64,000 bases of DNA from Cytobacillus praedii (GCF_001439605.1 NZ_LMBX01000020.1:22285-86284), one strand, 5' to 3'. Shown: positions 16,706-26,954, counted from the stretch's first letter. The notes: a model not told the origin generated them from the sequence alone. A program made the numbers and translations.

Positions 16706-18016
16706 TTATCCACGGACGTTGCCTGGCATCTGTTCGAAGGCTGACCAGTTGATACATTTTTCTAATATGATGGATAGGAGTACCCCCATGATAAGTCCAT
16801 TTGAAATAAATGGCTGGATAAGTACTGGAAGGTTTTTAAAAAGGGCTGGTGAGACATTCATCAGGCTGATGCCAATGAGGACTGGGGCAGCCAGCCGGAA
16901 GATTGTATTTGAATTGAACTCTTTTCCATTTAAACTGCTGAAGGCGGTTCCAAATAACTGGAGATATGCAACAAACAAGACTGCATTCCCTACCGTAATA
17001 GGCATAGACGCCAACAATGATCCTAACGCTGGAATTAGTCCAATGACCGTTAACAATCCGCCTCCAATAAAAAATGACTTTTTATCAAAAATTCGTGTAC
17101 TTTGCAAAAATCCGATTGAAGAAGTAAAGGGCGTGAATGGAACGAGGCCAAAGCCTGTCCCTGCCACGGAGAAAATGCATGTTATAAATATAGAATGGCT
17201 GTACTGTTTCTCTACTGCCTTTTTATTAAATAGCTTTTGCGCTGCACTTATTGAAGCAATCGTATTGCTTAAATTTAACATTCCAGCAAAAAAAGATACA
17301 GCAATAATTCCAACCTCTAAATTCGGTTTTCCTAAAGGAAATAATGTAAAGGCAAAATCAGATGCCTGCGAAACTGACTCTGCTTGATTAAAAAAGATTA
17401 ATTCATAAAGTCCCCATCCAATAATCAATCCGATTAGAATAGAAAAATTACTGATTACTGTATTGCCTTTTAATTTTATTAGACAAACCAATATGACAAT
17501 TCCAACGGAAAATAAGCTCACAGGTATATCAATGGTTCCTTGCTCCGTGATTTTCAGCATCCCTTTAAAGAAGATTAAAACAAGCTGAAAGGTTAATAGA
17601 AATAAATAAACCGACATCACCATCGGGCTGAAAATCGATTGTAAAAGTGAAATGCCATTGAAGGCTGCAAGAATGATCGTAACTAGAGAGGCTAAAAGAA
17701 GACCTGTGGTAATTCCACCGCCAATGGAAGAATAACTCATTTCAAGTGAAGAAGCTGATAAGCCTAAATTAAGAATTAGACCCCATATTAACCCCGAATG
17801 TCCCTCCATTAAAGGATAGCGATGTCCCTTCCATCCTTGCAAAATACATGCAAGACCTGTAAATACAAGAGAAACTTTCAGCATCATTGCCATCGTTTCG
17901 TGTGGCAGTTGAAAGGCATTTGCCACAGATATAGGAACCATGACTGTATTTGCAAAGATAAAAAACAGCCATTGTACGGAAGAAAATACTGTCACCGATG
18001 AGACCCATTTATTCAT
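16706..18016 (-). CDS. NCS2-family purine/pyrimidine permease (YwdJ-like)
   Basis: The 436-residue protein has 12 or more membrane helices and belongs to the nucleobase-cation symporter 2 (uracil/xanthine permease) group. Typical features are the early QWLFFIFANTVMVPISVA and the later GLVPFTPFTSSIGFL. Length and gene type resemble YwdJ of B. subtilis. It is monocistronic, with its own terminator; no purine-sensing element is seen upstream. The transported base cannot be decided from sequence. Confidence 0.82.
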   Translation of the reverse strand: MNKWVSSVTVFSSVQWLFFIFANTVMVPISVANAFQLPHETMAMMLKVSLVFTGLACILQGWKGHRYPLMEGHSGLIWGLILNLGLSASSLEMSYSSIGGGITTGLLLASLVTIILAAFNGISLLQSIFSPMVMSVYLFLLTFQLVLIFFKGMLKITEQGTIDIPVSLFSVGIVILVCLIKLKGNTVISNFSILIGLIIGWGLYELIFFNQAESVSQASDFAFTLFPLGKPNLEVGIIAVSFFAGMLNLSNTIASISAAQKLFNKKAVEKQYSHSIFITCIFSVAGTGFGLVPFTPFTSSIGFLQSTRIFDKKSFFIGGGLLTVIGLIPALGSLLASMPITVGNAVLFVAYLQLFGTAFSSLNGKEFNSNTIFRLAAPVLIGISLMNVSPALFKNLPVLIQPFISNGLIMGVLLSIILEKCINWSAFEQMPGNVRG

Positions 18017-18100
18017 ATTTCCACCACTTTCTAAATAGCACCTAAATAATTTTATCGTTTTGCTCCCTTTCGAGAGATACTTGCTTACTTAGCTAGGAAA

Positions 18101-18132
18101 AAACAGAAAAAAGCCGGCTGTTTCAGCCGACT
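18101..18132 (-). terminator. Terminator downstream of aspartokinase
   Basis: Minus-strand hairpin AGTCGGCTG / CAGCCGGCT followed by TTTTTTCTG, about 100 bp after the thrD stop. Confidence 0.75.
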
Positions 18133-18234
18133 ATCCTATTATAATATAATTGCATACATCCTTAAATTTTTTTTATTACCAATCCATTATATAAAGCTAG
18201 ATTTGCTAGCTATCCTACTTACAGATTCAGCGTT

Positions 18235-19596
18235 TTAAACAGTCACTGCCGCAAAAAATTCCTCATAAAGTGCCCAGACTGCTCGTTTTTCATCGATTTC
18301 CTTTACTCCGAACATCATACTGACCTCAGAGGAACCCTGATTAATCATTTCGATATTAACATTTGCATTTGCTAATGCTTTTGAAGCTCTTGCCGTTGTC
18401 CCGATATTGTGACGCATTCCTTCACCAACGACCATGATTAAAGCAAGACCATGCTCGATTACTACTTCGTCCGTATGAAGCTCAGCTTCAATTCGTCTTT
18501 TTATTTCCTTCTCCATAAGCGGATTAAATTGGCTTTCCCTTAAAATAATAGAGATATCATCAATGCCTGAGGGAATATGTTCATATGATAATCCGAAGCT
18601 TTCTAATATAGCTAAAAGCTTTCTTCCAAATCCAACTTCTCTATTCATTAAATATTTACTGACATAAATGCTGCAAAATCCTTGGTCACTAGCAATGCCT
18701 ATAACAGGTCCATTAGCATTATCCCTTTCAGACACAATTTTTGTCCCTGGTGCGGATGGATTATTTGTATTTTTTATTTGCACAGGAATTCCTGCCTTAA
18801 ATGCCGGAACGAGCGCCTCATCATGAAGGACTGTAAAGCCAGCATAGGAAAGCTCTCTCATCTCCCTGTAGGTTAACTCCTTAACCTCCTTCGGCTGGCT
18901 AACGATGGATGGATTAACCGAGTAAACCGCATCTACATCAGTGAAATTTTCATATAGGTCTGCTTTCAGTCCATTAGCAAGAATAGAACCTGTCACATCT
19001 GACCCGCTGCGAGAAAAAGTATAAACGTCTCCTTCTTTGCTATACCCGAAAAACCCGGGAAAAATTAATATACCTGAACGTTCGCGAAGAGAATAAAGCA
19101 ATTCATAAGATTCCTGAAGGACTTGGGCATTCCCAGGATCTGCACTGACAAATAGTCCAGCATCCTTAGGATTGACATAGTGAGCTTCTACTCCCTGCTT
19201 TTGAAAATAAGCAGCTACTAATTTGGCATGATTATCTTCCCCGCTCGCTTTTACTAGTTCCACGAACTGTTTTGGCTTGCTTCTATCTCCAGCTAACCTG
19301 CCCGCTAGATCATTTTCAATTTCTTTAACAACCTCACTAGGAAGCTGTAATTCTACTGCAATAGACGTATATCTTTCAATTACCATTTCAACCAATTCCA
19401 GTGGGTCATTATTTAATAAACATTGTTCTGCACATTCGATTAATAAATCTGTCACTTTATCATCTGTGGCAAACCTCTTCCCTGGTGCAGAAACAACAAT
19501 AACTTTCCTTTGAGAATCCGATTGAACAATCTGGAATACCTTCTCAATTTGTTTTCCGGATGCTAAAGAGGAGCCACCAAACTTCACTACCTTCAT
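18235..19596 (-). CDS. thrD: Aspartate kinase III-type (YclM/ThrD-like)
   Basis: The enzyme phosphorylates aspartate, the first step to lysine, threonine and methionine. The 453-residue protein has the kinase motif KFGGSSLA at residues 5-12, the nucleotide/aspartate site FSRSGSDVTGS near residue 200, and two C-terminal ACT domains (about 300-450, including GIDDISIILRES and MRHNIGTTARASKAL). Length and single-chain form match B. subtilis YclM rather than the LysC alpha/beta enzyme. AGGAGATG precedes the ATG. No T-box or lysine riboswitch is visible upstream. Confidence 0.88.
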   Translation of the reverse strand: MKVVKFGGSSLASGKQIEKVFQIVQSDSQRKVIVVSAPGKRFATDDKVTDLLIECAEQCLLNNDPLELVEMVIERYTSIAVELQLPSEVVKEIENDLAGRLAGDRSKPKQFVELVKASGEDNHAKLVAAYFQKQGVEAHYVNPKDAGLFVSADPGNAQVLQESYELLYSLRERSGILIFPGFFGYSKEGDVYTFSRSGSDVTGSILANGLKADLYENFTDVDAVYSVNPSIVSQPKEVKELTYREMRELSYAGFTVLHDEALVPAFKAGIPVQIKNTNNPSAPGTKIVSERDNANGPVIGIASDQGFCSIYVSKYLMNREVGFGRKLLAILESFGLSYEHIPSGIDDISIILRESQFNPLMEKEIKRRIEAELHTDEVVIEHGLALIMVVGEGMRHNIGTTARASKALANANVNIEMINQGSSEVSMMFGVKEIDEKRAVWALYEEFFAAVTV

Positions 19597-19899
19597 TCAT
19601 ACATCTCCTAATCTCTGAAAATTTAATCTTAATTTTACTCCTATTCAGAAAATAATCAAGGTTTTTTCCTTCCTGAACATACATTTGTTTATTAGGAGAG
19701 GACAATTAACTAAAGCGAAACAGGAATTATTACCTATATTTGTGAATAAAACGATACAATTATTACTTGCCCCCATGCCAAACGAATTGTTTTAAGCGTA
19801 TCCCTAACGTCTCGATGTCGTTTTAAAATATAATAATAGTATCTAAATCAACCGTATTTTTACATTTCATACAAGATATTGAGAAAGGAAGCAGAATTC
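19597..19899. other. Divergent intergenic region, no gene seen
   Basis: This 303-bp AT-rich region carries the promoters of thrD and the rsbY-like gene. No clear SigB promoter, riboswitch or small frame with a ribosome site was found. Confidence 0.5.
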
Positions 19900-21036
19900 A
19901 TGGGGATTTTAATAGTAGATGACAATCAATCAAACTTGTTTGTTATTGAAAATATTCTAAAGCGTGCTGGATATGATAACTATCTATCACTTACATCCGC
20001 AAAAGAAATGTTTGCTTACTTCCAACAAAAGTCGCCGTCGCCAATGAAGACAGACATTATATTAATGGATATTATGATGCCTGAAATGGACGGCATTGAA
20101 GCTTGTAAACGTCTTCAGCAAATGCCGCATCTAAAAGATATTCCAGTCATCTTTGTCACTGCACTGGAAGATTCAAACAAAGTAGTAGAAGCACTTGATG
20201 CCGGCGGAATTGATTATGTAATGAAACCTATTAACAAAACAGAGCTTCTAGCAAGAATTCGAGTTGCATTAAGATTGAAATATGAAAAAGACTGGCATCT
20301 TGAACAGGATGAGAAAATTAGAAATGAGCTTGATCTTTCTATGCAAGTACAAACAAGCCTTTTAAGTGAAACTGTACATAAAGAAAATCTGTTATTAACA
20401 GCCTCCTATTTACCTGCTTATAAGCTTGCAGGTGATATGTATTATTGGCAAAAGCTTGATGAGAACCGCTACGCTGCCATCCAGCTTGATATGATGGGGC
20501 ATGGAATATCTGCCTCTCTCGTGTGCATGTTTATTTCATCCGTTTTAAGGGATGCAATTACATCAGGTTCAGATCCAGAATACGTCATGAAAGAGCTCAA
20601 TCGGTGGATGAATTCGCTAAATCGCCGTAATCAGCAAATCCCTTACTATTTCACTGCCATCTATCTTGTTCTAGATACAAAGAGAAAGTGCATTGAATAT
20701 GTGAATGCCGGCCATCCAACTGGATTTGCATTAATAGATAATAAGGAAATAAAAGAACTTGCAAGCAATACCTGTGCTGTAGGATTTTTTGAGGATATTC
20801 AAATCGATAAAACAGTTATCTCCTATTCAGACTCTGTTCAGCTTCTGCTTTGCACTGATGGTGTAGAAGAAGCCATTGAAAAATATGAGGAGAATGGATA
20901 TAAGTTTCTTAAGGAAAAAGCGGCAGCATACTGGACCGAAACCGAAAACAAACAGCCCATCGATTATCTATTATCCCAAAAACAGCAAGCAAATGCAGAA
21001 GATGATATGTGTGTAGTATTAATTCAAGCAAAATAA
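19900..21036 (+). CDS. rsbY: Response-regulator PP2C phosphatase (RsbY-like)
   Basis: The 378-residue protein has an N-terminal receiver domain (residues 1-125; ILIVDD, phospho-acceptor in DIILMDIMMPEMDG, Lys in YVMKPI). It is joined to a SpoIIE/RsbU-type PP2C phosphatase domain (about 155-378; GDMYYW, DMMGHG, TDGVEE, EDDMCVV). In B. cereus, RsbY of this architecture is phosphorylated by the hybrid kinase RsbK and dephosphorylates RsbV to free SigB. RsbK- and RsbM-like genes lie 8 kb to the right. The ATG at 19900 follows AAAGGA; an upstream in-frame TTG lacks a ribosome site. Confidence 0.82.
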   Translation: MGILIVDDNQSNLFVIENILKRAGYDNYLSLTSAKEMFAYFQQKSPSPMKTDIILMDIMMPEMDGIEACKRLQQMPHLKDIPVIFVTALEDSNKVVEALDAGGIDYVMKPINKTELLARIRVALRLKYEKDWHLEQDEKIRNELDLSMQVQTSLLSETVHKENLLLTASYLPAYKLAGDMYYWQKLDENRYAAIQLDMMGHGISASLVCMFISSVLRDAITSGSDPEYVMKELNRWMNSLNRRNQQIPYYFTAIYLVLDTKRKCIEYVNAGHPTGFALIDNKEIKELASNTCAVGFFEDIQIDKTVISYSDSVQLLLCTDGVEEAIEKYEENGYKFLKEKAAAYWTETENKQPIDYLLSQKQQANAEDDMCVVLIQAK

Positions 21037-21078
21037 AAAAGAAGCAAATAATCTGTTGATTATTTGCTTCTTCTTTTC
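21037..21078. terminator. Bidirectional terminator between rsbY and mrpG
   Basis: A 13-bp stem GAAGCAAATAATC / GATTATTTGCTTC, with T-rich sequence on both strands. Confidence 0.85.
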
Positions 21079-21097
21079 AGGAACCTTATTTCTCTAC

Positions 21098-21457
21098 TTA
21101 AGAGTCAGTTTTTCTTATATATTCCTTCAAATCGTCTTGTATACTTACTTTTGCAAGCTCTACATTTGAACGGTATGCTGCTCTATTTAACAAATGTGCA
21201 ACAACTGGAGAGGTTAAAAAAACAAAAAAGATTCCTAATATTAACCTGATACTTACATATCCTTCAGTAAATAAAAAGTAAAGAAAAGTTCCAAATAATA
21301 TACTAAGTACCCCTATACTCGTACTTTTTGATGCAGCATGTGCACGAGTATACACATCTGGCAAACGGATTAAACCAATTGCACTCAGAAAACTAAATGC
21401 AGTACCGATAAAAATTAAAATGGAGACAATGACTTCACTCAATATGTTTGCGCTCAA
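21098..21457 (-). CDS. mrpG: Mrp Na+/H+ antiporter subunit G
   Basis: The 119-residue membrane protein with three helices is the last gene of the mrpABCDEFG operon. The segment GLIRLPDVYTRAHAASKSTS is typical of MrpG/MnhG. The start is a TTG with AAGGGGTG eight bases upstream, and it overlaps mrpF by 23 bp. It is part of the hetero-oligomeric complex that exchanges Na+ for H+ and supports alkali and salt tolerance. Confidence 0.92.
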   Translation of the reverse strand: MSANILSEVIVSILIFIGTAFSFLSAIGLIRLPDVYTRAHAASKSTSIGVLSILFGTFLYFLFTEGYVSIRLILGIFFVFLTSPVVAHLLNRAAYRSNVELAKVSIQDDLKEYIRKTDS

Positions 21458-21719
21458 TCACAACACCCCTTTCGATGTATCTCGCAAAAGCAATTGTCCC
21501 AACGAAAGAGAGAATCCCCAGTAGAAGAATAATATCTAAAAAGGCATGTGTATGAAGAAGAATGGAAAGAATCGCTACGCCAGCTAGGAGATTAATCCCA
21601 ATATTATCTAACGCCATGACCCGATCAGGCTTGGAAGGACCTTTTACGACACGATAGAGAGCTGCGATAATGGCAAGGGTGATAAAAAATAAACATCCCA
21701 TCAAAAATAGCTTGAACAT
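21435..21719 (-). CDS. mrpF: Mrp Na+/H+ antiporter subunit F
   Basis: The 94-residue, three-helix protein carries the MrpF motif VVKGPSKPDRVMALDNIGINLLA split by a conserved Asp in the second helix (RVMALDNIG). Its ATG overlaps the mrpE stop codon (TAATG), showing tight coupling. Confidence 0.92.
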   Translation of the reverse strand: MFKLFLMGCLFFITLAIIAALYRVVKGPSKPDRVMALDNIGINLLAGVAILSILLHTHAFLDIILLLGILSFVGTIAFARYIERGVVIERKHIE

Positions 21720-22195
21720 TATCGTGTTACCTCCTTTATGGCTTTCTCATATTTAATTTTCGATTGTATCACGGCATGTTCAGACTCTGGTAAATTCAAT
21801 CCGTGAATATAAAAAATCCTGCTGTCTTGGGAAACTTCCATTACGACTGAACCAGGGGTCAAAGTCAGAAGAAGAGCTAGAAGGGTTATTTCCATATCTC
21901 CCTCTAATTCCGTTTCCAGCTTAAATATTCCTGGCGTTACATTAATTTTAGGTCCAATCACTTGGCGAATGACATAGATGCTTGACGAGATCGACTCACT
22001 AATAAATAAGAAAAACAAACTTAGAATGGAAACAAAACGTTTTAAATAAAATGAGTCCGGAAAAAAACGCCTCATGCTAAACAAAACAAGGATACCAACT
22101 ATATAACCGCCTATGAAAGACAAAATGCCCCATTCATCTTGAAAAAACATCCATAAAAATGCGATAAACAGGTTTATTAATACTTGAATGGGCAA
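21719..22195 (-). CDS. mrpE: Mrp Na+/H+ antiporter subunit E
   Basis: The 158-residue protein has two or three N-terminal helices and a cytoplasmic tail. The region LLALLLTLTPGSVVMEVS is the MrpE/MnhE hallmark. It starts with TTG preceded by GGAGG at 8-base spacing, 41 bp after mrpD. Confidence 0.92.
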   Translation of the reverse strand: MPIQVLINLFIAFLWMFFQDEWGILSFIGGYIVGILVLFSMRRFFPDSFYLKRFVSILSLFFLFISESISSSIYVIRQVIGPKINVTPGIFKLETELEGDMEITLLALLLTLTPGSVVMEVSQDSRIFYIHGLNLPESEHAVIQSKIKYEKAIKEVTR

Positions 22196-22236
22196 CGGTA
22201 CCCCCTCCTTTCCATGATCATCAGAAAATGATTAAC

Positions 22237-23730
22237 TTAGCGGATGGGCTCCCCACCCATTACTGCCTCTATATACAGAATCGGATTCATCATGCTCTCC
22301 GTCGCTATTTGTACATATTCATGAATTCCCTCTGAACCTAATCCAAGTGCAATCGTCATGACAGTAAGACAGCCTATCGGCAGCATCGTACTTACATTCG
22401 TTGTGCCTTTCTCCATTTCCCTGCTTAAATACGTTTCTCCCCAAAAGCTATTCATAAAGATTTTCATAATTGAATAAAGAACCATTAAACTCGTAATTAA
22501 TCCAATCGCACCAAGCCAATAGTATCCTTCTTCAAACGTTCCCCGAGTAATAAAGACTTTCCCCAGAAAGCCGCTTAGCGGCGGGATACCAGCGAGGGAA
22601 AGTGCAGCCACAAAGAACATCCACCCCAGATAAGGATGATTGCGTATAAGCCCGCTAATATCCTTTAGCTTACTTGTTCCTGCAAGATGAATGATCATCC
22701 CTCCTAATAAGAAAATAAGTGCTTTAATCAGGATGTCATGGATAAGGTAATAAATAGAACCCATCATTCCCATGGATGTGAATGATGCAAGACCAGAGAT
22801 AATAAATCCAACCCCAACGATGACATTATAGGTCAGTATTTTCTTTATATCCTGATAGGCAACCGCCCCCATTGCTCCAAGAACCATCGTTATCGCTCCC
22901 AGAATGCCTATGACAAAATGAGTGGTTTCCTGCTCATGATAAAACACGAGAGTGAACAAGCGGAAGATTGCATAAATCCCCACCTTTGTCAGTAATGCTG
23001 CAAAAATAGCAGCGACTGCTGTTGGAGGTGCACTATATGAACCAGGTAGCCAAAAGAATAAGAAAAGAGCAGCCTTCATACTAAATACAATTAAAAACAA
23101 AAAGGCAACCGTTGTCATGAGACCGTCTTGTCCTGCCTCAGCTACACGCAAGGAAAGGTGTGCTAAATTCAATGTGCCTGTAATTGCATATAAATAGGCA
23201 ATTGCTAGAAGAAATAAGGATGAGGAAATGACATTAATTAAAATGTACTTGGTTGACTCTCTAAGCTGGAGCTTCGTGCCTCCTAAAGAGATAAGTACAT
23301 AAGATGAAATGAGCATGACTTCAAAACAGACAAATAAATTGAATAAGTCACCCGTCAAGAACGACCCGCATACACCTGAAATTAAAAATAAAAACATTGG
23401 ATAGAAATAATGTTCTTCTCTTTCCCTGCCAATAGATGAAAAGGCAAAGATCAAGCAGAAAAGTGAAACAATGCTTGTTGTTAGAAGAAGGATAGCAGAA
23501 AACATATCCGCCACAATTGTTATCCCAAATGGAGCTGCCCATCCCCCTGCCTGAAGTGTCTGTATTCCTTCATTCCTTATTTGGTTCATTAATAAAAGAG
23601 AAACAGCACCCACTGCAAGAATAGCGAAAATACTTAACAGCCTTTGAAAACGAATATTGTTTCTAAAGATGACCATAATGAGCCCTGCTATGACAGGAAT
23701 AATCATTGGCAGTATGACAGTATTATTCAT
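22237..23730 (-). CDS. mrpD: Mrp Na+/H+ antiporter subunit D
   Basis: The 497-residue, 14-helix protein is homologous to proton-pumping NuoM/NuoN subunits of complex I. A conserved membrane Glu is visible in FNLFVCFEVMLISSYVLISLG and Lys in the KAALFLFFWLPG region, both expected in the proton path. It overlaps mrpC by 8 bp. Confidence 0.93.
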   Translation of the reverse strand: MNNTVILPMIIPVIAGLIMVIFRNNIRFQRLLSIFAILAVGAVSLLLMNQIRNEGIQTLQAGGWAAPFGITIVADMFSAILLLTTSIVSLFCLIFAFSSIGREREEHYFYPMFLFLISGVCGSFLTGDLFNLFVCFEVMLISSYVLISLGGTKLQLRESTKYILINVISSSLFLLAIAYLYAITGTLNLAHLSLRVAEAGQDGLMTTVAFLFLIVFSMKAALFLFFWLPGSYSAPPTAVAAIFAALLTKVGIYAIFRLFTLVFYHEQETTHFVIGILGAITMVLGAMGAVAYQDIKKILTYNVIVGVGFIISGLASFTSMGMMGSIYYLIHDILIKALIFLLGGMIIHLAGTSKLKDISGLIRNHPYLGWMFFVAALSLAGIPPLSGFLGKVFITRGTFEEGYYWLGAIGLITSLMVLYSIMKIFMNSFWGETYLSREMEKGTTNVSTMLPIGCLTVMTIALGLGSEGIHEYVQIATESMMNPILYIEAVMGGEPIR

Positions 23731-24061
23731 CTTCTATTCCCCTTAATTGATCCATATTATCAGTCCCCAATGTTTTATAAGTGCGATAGCTTAGCACTAG
23801 AAATAGCGCAGTGACTGCGAAGTTTATTACGATTGCCGTTAAAATAAGCGCCTGAGGCAATGAATCTGTAAATGTAGTATCATGCTGACCTAACAATGGA
23901 GGACCTCCTGACTTTAAACCGCCCATTGTAAGAATAAGCAAATTAACCCCATGACTTATAATGGATGTTCCTAATATGATTCGGAGCAAACTTTTTGTCA
24001 GAATTAAATAGGTTCCTATTGTAAAAAGGACTCCTATAAGAATAGACATCGATGTTTCCAT
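23723..24061 (-). CDS. mrpC: Mrp Na+/H+ antiporter subunit C
   Basis: The protein has about 112 residues and three helices, a NuoK homologue; LGTSIISHGVNLLILTMGG is typical. The ATG at 24061 is favoured because GAGGATGG precedes it and the length then matches B. subtilis MrpC; an in-frame start 15 bp earlier would overlap mrpB. Confidence 0.9.
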   Translation of the reverse strand: METSMSILIGVLFTIGTYLILTKSLLRIILGTSIISHGVNLLILTMGGLKSGGPPLLGQHDTTFTDSLPQALILTAIVINFAVTALFLVLSYRTYKTLGTDNMDQLRGIEDE

Positions 24062-24062
24062 T

Positions 24063-24485
24063 TTATCCATCCTCACTTATGCTCAAGATAATTGTTACTG
24101 CTGTACCAATAACCGCTAAGGCAACACCAACGTCAAATAGAACAGCAGTTGCCAGTTCTGTTTTCCCGAAAATAGGAAGATTAAAATAACCGAAAGCTTG
24201 ATTCAAAAAAGGTTTATCAAAAAACAAAGAACTAGCTCCGGTAAAGATGGCTATCAATACACCAAAAGCTGCCACTTTTTTAAAATCAACCGGGATATTC
24301 CTTCTTACCGTTTCAATATCAAAGGTTAGATAAAGGAGAACTAACCCTGAGGCTACGCTAAGCCCACCGATAAATCCTCCGCCAGGATTATGATGACCTC
24401 CGAAAAAAAGGTATATGGAAAACGTCAATATAATAAAAACCGCTACCTTTGTCACTGAATGTAAAATGACATCATTCGGTTTCAT
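24063..24485 (-). CDS. mrpB: Mrp Na+/H+ antiporter subunit B
   Basis: The 140-residue, four-helix MnhB-type protein contains GGHHNPGGGFIGGL, a diagnostic stretch. Its ATG overlaps the mrpA stop (ATGA). Confidence 0.93.
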   Translation of the reverse strand: MKPNDVILHSVTKVAVFIILTFSIYLFFGGHHNPGGGFIGGLSVASGLVLLYLTFDIETVRRNIPVDFKKVAAFGVLIAIFTGASSLFFDKPFLNQAFGYFNLPIFGKTELATAVLFDVGVALAVIGTAVTIILSISEDG

Positions 24486-26887
24486 TTTTTATCCCTCCCA
24501 GCTAATTGGAGCTTTATCAGTGTATAAACGCCTAATCCTGCAATACAAAGAACAAGAATCTCCAGCATCGTATCTAACCCACGGAAGTCAACAAGAATGG
24601 CATTAACGATATTTTTCGCGCCCGCAAGTGTGTAGGAATCTTCAAAGTAACTTGATATTGATTCAAAAAGCCGATGATTATTCGCTGATAATGCTAATAA
24701 AGTTACGATTGTTCCTACTCCTAATGAAACAAGCAAATTAGTAAATTTAAATGGAATACTGCTTCTTTCCTTGCGCAGCTCTGGTAAATGATAAAAGCAT
24801 AATAAGAATAAGGCTGCGGTTACTGTTTCAACAACTAACTGTGTTAATGCTAAATCTGGTGCACGGAAAATGACAAAGAAAAGGGAGACAAGATAGCCAA
24901 GTGCACCAACAGCAATAATTGCTGTAAATCTTGATTTAGAAAAAAGGACAGTGAGAGCAGCTATTAGCATCGCAAGAATTACGCCAGCTTCATATAAGTG
25001 AATGGGTGCATTATTTGATAGATCGAACGAGAGATCGTTTGATAACCAAAGTGACCATCCAAGCAAAAAGATCATAAACGTAAAAATATATACTAAATAA
25101 TCTCTGACAAAGCCGGTCATATATTGTTTTGTTAATTTCAGAGAGATTCTTTCCATACCTGCAAGCAAATGGTTATATATTCCGTTTAATGTTAGTGCTT
25201 GAGGAAAATACCCATAAAGCCGGGACCACTTTTTTAAAGAACGATACATAAGTACGCCAAACCCAACAACACCTATTGTCATAAATAATTCGGTACTCCA
25301 CCCATGCCAAGGAGTAATATTCACCTCAATCCCGCCTGCTCCAGCAAATTGAGGGAGAACTGCAGTCAAAGCAGGCTGCAGTAAATGATCTGAAACGATA
25401 TTAGGAAAAAAGAAAATAACAATGACTAAACAGCTAAGTATAATTGGCGGGAGAAGCATACCAATTGGAGCTTCATGTGCTTCCTTATCCAGTCGTTCCG
25501 GACGGTACTTGCCCATAAATGTTTTAAATACGAGAATCATGCAATAAATAAAGGTAAAAACACTCGCTACCCATGCGATGATTGGAAATAACAAACCTAT
25601 GCTCTTTATCCCGAACACAGGTGATTCGAAAACAGTCAGAACACCTGTAAAGAACATTTCTTTGCTCAAAAAACCGTTAAAAGGCGGAAGACCTGCCATC
25701 GCAAAGCTTCCGATGATTGTTAATGTAAAGGATATAGGCATCAAGCTCATTAGCCCGCCTAATTTTCGAATATCACGAGTACCTGTTTCATGGTCGATTA
25801 TGCCAACAATCATGAACAAGCTCCCTTTAAAGGTCGAGTGATTAATTAAGTGAAAAAGTGCAGCTAATACAGCAAAGGCATATACAGTTGACTCTTCTCC
25901 ATACCCAAAGTACAAAGACGCTGAACCGATGCCAAGAAGGCTCATGATTAACCCTAATTGGCTAATTGTGGAGTAGGCTAGTAACCCTTTTAAATCCTTT
26001 TGATTAACAGCATTAACCGAACCGTACATTAAAGTAATTAATCCAATGCATGAAACAATCCAAAACCATTCAGATGTTCCGCCAAATACAGGAGTAAAGC
26101 GGGCAACTAAGTAAATGCCTGCCTTTACCATTGTGGCAGAATGTAAATAGGCACTTATTGGGGTAGGCGCTTCCATCGCATCTGGCAGCCATATACTGAA
26201 AGGGAATTGAGCAGATTTCGTGAATGCTCCTAAAAGAATAAGAATCATTGCAGGAAAAAATAAAAGATGCTCTGATATACGATTCGTATGACCAAGCATT
26301 TCACGTATGCTATACGTGTCCGCCATCATTGAAAGCATGATCATTCCTGCTAGCATAGCAAGACCGCCAAAGATGGTAATTAACATAGACTTTTGGGCAC
26401 CGTTACGAGAATTCTTCCGCTGGTACCAGTAGGCGATTAATAAGAACGATGATATGCTGGTTAATTCCCAAAATACATATAAAACTAAAATATTATCTGA
26501 AATGACAAGCCCAAGCATAGCACCCATGAATAACAGCATATAGACATAGAAATTATGAAGCGCTTCTCTTTCCTTTGACATATAGTAAATTGAATACAAA
26601 ACAACAAGTGCCCCTACGCCAGTAATTAATAAACCAAAGATCAGGCTTAGGCCATCGATATATGCTGTATAATTTATTCCTAATGATGGCATCCAGGGAA
26701 GCTCTAAACGAATGGTCTCCCCCTTTGAAATAGAAGGAATATACTTTAATAAATATAGAAAGACTGCTAGTGGAGCAGCAAGCACAAACCAGCCGGTGTG
26801 TACTCTTCCTGAAAACCATTTGTAAACAAATGGGACAAAGATAGCAAAAACAAATGGGATGAATATCATAAGATGTAACCAGGACAT
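24482..26887 (-). CDS. mrpA: Mrp Na+/H+ antiporter subunit A
   Basis: The 801-residue protein, the same length as recalled for B. subtilis MrpA, has about 20 helices. The N-terminal NuoL-like part contains the proton-path motifs FWELTSISSFLLI and KSAQFPFSIWLPDAMEAPTP. The C-terminal domain resembles MbhD/E. It is first in the seven-gene operon. The ATG at 26887 is chosen because GGAGGGG stands before it. The operon supplies Na+ extrusion and pH homeostasis. Confidence 0.95.
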   Translation of the reverse strand: MSWLHLMIFIPFVFAIFVPFVYKWFSGRVHTGWFVLAAPLAVFLYLLKYIPSISKGETIRLELPWMPSLGINYTAYIDGLSLIFGLLITGVGALVVLYSIYYMSKEREALHNFYVYMLLFMGAMLGLVISDNILVLYVFWELTSISSFLLIAYWYQRKNSRNGAQKSMLITIFGGLAMLAGMIMLSMMADTYSIREMLGHTNRISEHLLFFPAMILILLGAFTKSAQFPFSIWLPDAMEAPTPISAYLHSATMVKAGIYLVARFTPVFGGTSEWFWIVSCIGLITLMYGSVNAVNQKDLKGLLAYSTISQLGLIMSLLGIGSASLYFGYGEESTVYAFAVLAALFHLINHSTFKGSLFMIVGIIDHETGTRDIRKLGGLMSLMPISFTLTIIGSFAMAGLPPFNGFLSKEMFFTGVLTVFESPVFGIKSIGLLFPIIAWVASVFTFIYCMILVFKTFMGKYRPERLDKEAHEAPIGMLLPPIILSCLVIVIFFFPNIVSDHLLQPALTAVLPQFAGAGGIEVNITPWHGWSTELFMTIGVVGFGVLMYRSLKKWSRLYGYFPQALTLNGIYNHLLAGMERISLKLTKQYMTGFVRDYLVYIFTFMIFLLGWSLWLSNDLSFDLSNNAPIHLYEAGVILAMLIAALTVLFSKSRFTAIIAVGALGYLVSLFFVIFRAPDLALTQLVVETVTAALFLLCFYHLPELRKERSSIPFKFTNLLVSLGVGTIVTLLALSANNHRLFESISSYFEDSYTLAGAKNIVNAILVDFRGLDTMLEILVLCIAGLGVYTLIKLQLAGRDKK

Positions 26888-26954
26888 CAAATCCCCCCTC
26901 CTGACCATTGAGTCTAAAAAGAAATGTATTTTGTTAAATTACCAGTGGTTGATA

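Noticed and set aside
16719..17387. 222-codon plus-strand open frame
   Set aside because: It is antisense to the NCS2 permease, has no ribosome site and no family features; permease motifs are clear on the other strand.
18017..18100. Purine or other riboswitch before the NCS2 permease
   Set aside because: No purine aptamer core or PurBox-like pair could be recognised in this short region.
19760..19850. SigB promoter before the rsbY-like gene
   Set aside because: A GTTTTAA sequence is present, but no GGGTAT-like -10 at 12-15 bases follows.
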